A stretch of 64,000 nt of DNA, from contig NZ_JABJVY010000001.1 of the NCBI RefSeq assembly GCF_040750475.1, positions 248,001 through 312,000 of the forward strand, written 5' to 3'. Source of the stretch: Amorphus sp040750475 (GTDB lineage Bacteria > Pseudomonadota > Alphaproteobacteria > Rhizobiales > Amorphaceae). The notes beneath the pieces were generated by a model. The model was not told the origin of the DNA. It saw only the letters and a program-made list of their open reading frames with translations, and searched no databases. This document shows positions 60,955 through 64,000 of the stretch, piece by piece (the stretch's first letter is position 1; each line of letters begins with the position of its first letter). The position numbers were made by a program, and so were the translations under genes.

Positions 60955-62409
60955 ATGTCGCAGTCGATCGTGAGCGGCGCGCAGGCGACCGCTCCGCAGG
61001 ACCTCGCGTGCCTATCGGCCGTCGAGCTGGTGGCCGGTTTCCGCTCCGCCGCTTTCTCGCCGAGCGAGGTGATGGCCCAGGTGATCGGCCGTCTGGAGAC
61101 GGTGGACGCGGCCTGCAACGTGGTCGTGACCGAGCTCTACGACCAGGCGACGGCGGCGGCGGAGGCCGCCACGGCCGCCTATCGCAGCGGCGCCGTGCTC
61201 GGCCCGCTCGCCGGTGTACCGGTCACCATCAAGGACCTGGTGTTCGTGAAGGACGTGGTCGCAAAGGGCGGCGCGCCCTCGCTGGCCGACTTCGTGCCCA
61301 AAGCCGACGCCCATGTGGTGGCCCGCTTGCAGGAGGCGGGCGCCATCATCACCTGTAAGACCACCACGTGCGAGTCCGGCTACAAGCTCACCGCCGACAG
61401 CCCGGTGACCGGGATCACCCGCAATCCGTGGTCGACCGACCGCACCAGTGGCGGCTCGTCGGGCGGCGCGGCGGCGGCCGTCGCCGGCGGCGGCGGGCCG
61501 ATCGCGGTCGGCACCGATGGCGTCGGCTCCATCCGCGTTCCCTCTTCCTTTTGCGGAGTGTTCGGCATCAAGCCGACCTACGGGCTCGTCTCCCGGGCGC
61601 CGGGCTTCTTTCCACCGTCCTGGGGCAGTCTCGCCCACACCGGCCCGATTGCCCGCACGGTGGCCGATGCCGCCACCATGCTGGAGGTGCTCGCCGGCTA
61701 CGACGCGCGCGATGCCGCCTCGTTCCCGTCGGCCTACCACTTCGACACGGCTGGCGACGGCTCGCTCAAAGGCCTCGTGATCGGCATCTCGCCCGACCTC
61801 GGCTACGCCGCGGTCGACCCGCAAGTCGCCGCCGCGTTCGAGGCCGCGGTCGCGACGCTTTCCGAGCTCGGCGCCGACGTTCGCCTTCTGGAAACCGGCA
61901 TCGCGCCGAACATTCTGGAAGACATCCTGCAGCCGATCGCCTTCGCCGAGCAGGCCGCCTCCGTTGGGGAGCGCGACGATCAAGCCTTCGATGCCTCCGA
62001 CCCGGACTTCCTGAAGGTGATCGCCCGCGGCCGAACCTATAGCGCCGTCGACTATGTGGAAGCCTCGCACCGGCGCTCCAAGCTGCGCGGACGGTTCCTG
62101 GAGCTGTTCGGCTCCGTAGACGTGATCGCGACCCCGACCGTCGCCGTCACTGCCTTCGCTGCAGGCACGCTTGGCGTCGATCGCATCGACGGACGCCCCG
62201 TCGACCCGCATCTGGGATGGTCGCCCTTCACCTGGCCCATGAACCTGGCCGGCCTTCCGGCGGCGAGTCTCCCGTGCGGCTTCGACACCGACGGCCTGCC
62301 GATCGGCCTGCAGGTGGTCGCGCCCTGGCTACAGGAGGAGCGGCTGGTGACCGTGGCGTCCGCGTTCGAGCTGGCCCGGCCGTGGGCTCAGCACTGGCCG
62401 GCGCTTTGA
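60955..62409 (+). CDS. Amidase signature family hydrolase
   Basis: 484-residue amidase. The Ser-cisSer-Lys triad can be placed by the family pattern: Lys93 (PVTIKDL), Ser168 (TSGGSSGGAA) and nucleophile Ser192 (GTDGVGSIR). Val190 replaces the usual Gly beside the oxyanion hole, a mild oddity. It hydrolyses a carboxamide to the acid and ammonia. It is the last enzyme gene of the importer-hydroxylase operon, so the imported compound may be a heteroaromatic or other amide that is hydroxylated and deamidated. Confidence 0.9.
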   Translation: MSQSIVSGAQATAPQDLACLSAVELVAGFRSAAFSPSEVMAQVIGRLETVDAACNVVVTELYDQATAAAEAATAAYRSGAVLGPLAGVPVTIKDLVFVKDVVAKGGAPSLADFVPKADAHVVARLQEAGAIITCKTTTCESGYKLTADSPVTGITRNPWSTDRTSGGSSGGAAAAVAGGGGPIAVGTDGVGSIRVPSSFCGVFGIKPTYGLVSRAPGFFPPSWGSLAHTGPIARTVADAATMLEVLAGYDARDAASFPSAYHFDTAGDGSLKGLVIGISPDLGYAAVDPQVAAAFEAAVATLSELGADVRLLETGIAPNILEDILQPIAFAEQAASVGERDDQAFDASDPDFLKVIARGRTYSAVDYVEASHRRSKLRGRFLELFGSVDVIATPTVAVTAFAAGTLGVDRIDGRPVDPHLGWSPFTWPMNLAGLPAASLPCGFDTDGLPIGLQVVAPWLQEERLVTVASAFELARPWAQHWPAL

Positions 62410-62459
62410 TCCCTCAAGATGGCGCGCATCTTGCTTCCGTGCGCTGTTGACGATCGCGT

Positions 62460-62488
62460 GCGGCGTCTGCCCGAGACGCAGACGCCGC
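62460..62488 (+). terminator. Hairpin after the amidase
   Basis: Perfect 11-bp stem GCGGCGTCTGC / GCAGACGCCGC with loop CCGAGAC and no T-run, in the 111-base gap before the LysR gene. Either a transcript end for the operon or a LysR-leader structure. Confidence 0.6.
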
Positions 62489-62520
62489 CGTGACTGAGGA
62501 GGGAATGGGCTGAAGCCAAG

Positions 62521-63432
62521 ATGAGCGCCCTGACGTTCGACATCCGCGTCCTCCGCTCCCTGCTGTCGATTGCGGAAACCGGAAGCGTCACCGAGACGGC
62601 GCGGCGGCTGGGGCGCACCCAGCCCGCCATCACGCTGCAATTGAAGCGGTTGGAGGACTTGAGCGGACGCGTCCTGTTTCGCCAGGAAGCGCGGCGGATG
62701 GTTCTCACCCGCGACGGCGAACTGATCCTCACCTACGCCAAATCGATCCTCAGGACCCATGACGAGCTGGTTTCCAAGCTCGCCTCCGACGAGATCGAAG
62801 GCCAAGTGGTGCTCGGCACCCCCGACCTCTATGCGGCCTACGTGCTGCCGGACGTGCTTTCCCATTTCCGCAAGGAATTTCCACGCATCCAGGTCCAGCT
62901 TCAGTGCTCGCTCTCGACCCCGCTGGTGAAGCTCGTCCATCGCGGCGAGGTCGACGTTGCGCTGGTCACCCGCATGAACGATTTCACAGGCGGGCAGGTG
63001 GTGCATCGCGAACAGCTCATCTGGATCACCGGCGAGCAATCCACCGCCCACGAAGAGAGCCCGGTCCCTCTCGCGCTGCTGCCGCCGGGAAACATCTTTC
63101 GCGACCACGCCATCGAGGCGATGGAGGCAAGCGGACGCCCCTGGCGCATCGCCTGCATTTCCGAAAGCGTGTCCGGACTGCAGGCCGCGGTTTTCTCCGG
63201 TATGGCCGTCACCGTGCTCGGGCGCCATGCGATCGTGCCCGGCATGCGCGAAATCTCTCCCAGCGACGCCTTCCCGCTGCTGCCGAAAGTGGAGATGCTG
63301 CTCTATAAATCGCGCTCGGCGGTCAACCCGGCCGCCCGCGCTCTGCACGAATATCTGAGCTTCTATCTTGGCTCGACCACGGAGGAGGCTGCGCGCGCCG
63401 CACCGCACCCCTCCGACATCTTCGGCAAATAG
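62521..63432 (+). CDS. LysR family transcriptional regulator
   Basis: 303-residue regulator. Amino-terminal winged helix at about 4-65 (VLRSLLSIAETGSVTETARRLGRTQPAITLQLKRLEDLSGRVLFRQ), then the periplasmic-binding-type effector domain from about 92 (GQVVLGTPDLYAAYVLPDVLSHFRKEFPRIQVQL). GAGGAGGG lies upstream. Downstream of, and on the same strand as, the importer-hydroxylase-amidase operon, whose transcription it may control. The effector is unknown. Confidence 0.92.
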   Translation: MSALTFDIRVLRSLLSIAETGSVTETARRLGRTQPAITLQLKRLEDLSGRVLFRQEARRMVLTRDGELILTYAKSILRTHDELVSKLASDEIEGQVVLGTPDLYAAYVLPDVLSHFRKEFPRIQVQLQCSLSTPLVKLVHRGEVDVALVTRMNDFTGGQVVHREQLIWITGEQSTAHEESPVPLALLPPGNIFRDHAIEAMEASGRPWRIACISESVSGLQAAVFSGMAVTVLGRHAIVPGMREISPSDAFPLLPKVEMLLYKSRSAVNPAARALHEYLSFYLGSTTEEAARAAPHPSDIFGK

Positions 63433-63520
63433 CGTAGCTTGGCCGCGAAAGGGTTCCATTGGCACCGGCAATGGTGTTGGTTGGCGCCGGCAAGACCGAC
63501 GAAGCGATCTGTGGGGCGAC

Positions 63521-64000
63521 ATGAGGCAGACGGTTGCGGACGGAATTCGGCGGATATCAAGGATGTTCGCCCCAATCGTTCCCCTGCTCCTCATCACGCT
63601 GGCGCCGGCCCTCGCCGCCGACCCGAACTGGGGCGGAAACTGGGATACCCGCTGGCCGGAGGGCGGCGCGCTTCTGACCCTGAAGCAAACCGACGACCAT
63701 GTCGTGGGCGCCTACCCGCTCTATTCCGGGACGATCGAAGGAACCGTTGACGGCCGGCGGTTGACCGGAACCTGGACGGAGCCGGACGAGACCGGCGACT
63801 TCGTCTTCGTGTTGTCGGAAGACGGCAGCAGCTTCATGGGCCGGTTCGGCCAGGACGTCTGGTGGACCGGCGCACGCGTTACGGCGGAGAGCATCGACGC
63901 GGAGACCAACATCTCCCAGGCCAATCCGGCCGACGTGCTGCACGCCTTTATGGTCATCTCCGATGCGGTCGAAAACGGGCAGCTCGAATATCTGGACAAC
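63521..64000 (+). CDS. Secreted or membrane-associated protein, truncated by the window end
   Basis: Open frame of 160 codons running off the end. It begins MRQTVADGIRRISRMFAPIV with a hydrophobic signal core (PLLLITLAPALAA) and predicted cleavage before DPNWGGNWD. An internal ATG at 63563 would give a shorter signal peptide. The mature part is rich in beta-strand-like GTIEGTVDGRRLTGTW and DGSSFMGRFG repeats, a pattern I associate with small beta-barrel or sandwich domains that in some alphaproteobacteria precede a mechanosensitive-channel-like membrane part. I do not recognise it firmly. Confidence 0.6.
   Translation, partial: MRQTVADGIRRISRMFAPIVPLLLITLAPALAADPNWGGNWDTRWPEGGALLTLKQTDDHVVGAYPLYSGTIEGTVDGRRLTGTWTEPDETGDFVFVLSEDGSSFMGRFGQDVWWTGARVTAESIDAETNISQANPADVLHAFMVISDAVENGQLEYLDN

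Overview
The window is GC-rich, densely packed bacterial DNA with long operons, frequent ATGA stop/start overlaps and several GTG starts. The gene content (TRAP, TTT and Liv/Pot-type ABC transporters, IclR/TetR/LysR regulators, an aerobic benzoyl-CoA box cluster) and a dispersed palindrome that reads KWGPVFR-like when translated point to an alphaproteobacterium, most likely Hyphomicrobiales (Rhizobiales). The genus cannot be fixed from what is here. I see no tRNA, rRNA, CRISPR array, phage or intact insertion sequence.

Layout. 1-2.1 kb: leuCD. 2.3-5.9 kb: an MFS exporter whose stop codon is completed by an inserted mobile-like element, then a chemoreceptor. 5.9-12.5 kb (minus strand): an operon for a citryl-CoA-lyase-like enzyme, a class III CoA transferase, a YciI-like protein, a TRAP transporter (DctP, DctQ, DctM) and a MetE-like zinc protein. 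Divergent from it at 12.65-15.9 kb are an intradiol ring-cleavage dioxygenase, an IclR regulator and an amidohydrolase. 16.1-19.3 kb: a TTT transporter (TctC, TctB, TctA). 19.3-22.0 kb (minus): a UPF0261 protein and an aldehyde dehydrogenase. 22.1-25.0 kb: an IclR regulator, a HAD hydrolase and a class III aminotransferase. 25.0-28.8 kb (minus): a three-subunit molybdenum hydroxylase with a divergent TetR. 29.6-32.7 kb: a second TetR divergent from an acyl-CoA dehydrogenase and an APH-fold kinase-like gene, followed by a second mobile-like element.

33.0-49.4 kb is the best understood part, an aerobic benzoate (box) locus. BoxR, a thioesterase, BoxA, BoxB and BoxC come first. DUF309, BoxD, an alpha/beta hydrolase, benzoate-CoA ligase and a DUF4863 protein follow. 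Divergent from these is a five-gene Liv-type ABC importer. Four promoter regions carry TGCA-N6-TGCA-like palindromes, so BoxR probably controls uptake, CoA activation, epoxidation (BoxAB), ring cleavage (BoxC), aldehyde oxidation (BoxD) and its own gene.

49.5-64 kb: a TIGR03032-type protein, a GMC oxidoreductase, a Pot-like ABC importer with a Tat-exported binding protein, a second molybdenum hydroxylase (small, large and medium subunits), an amidase, a LysR regulator, and a truncated secreted protein running off the end. The window reads as a catabolic region in which each uptake system sits beside its own oxidation module and regulator. The least explained parts are the 5.9-15.9 kb CoA-transferase/lyase/dioxygenase locus and the 53-62.4 kb transporter/hydroxylase/amidase locus. 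Also worth attention are the mosaic mobile-like elements and a palindromic repeat embedded in the dctP signal-peptide region.
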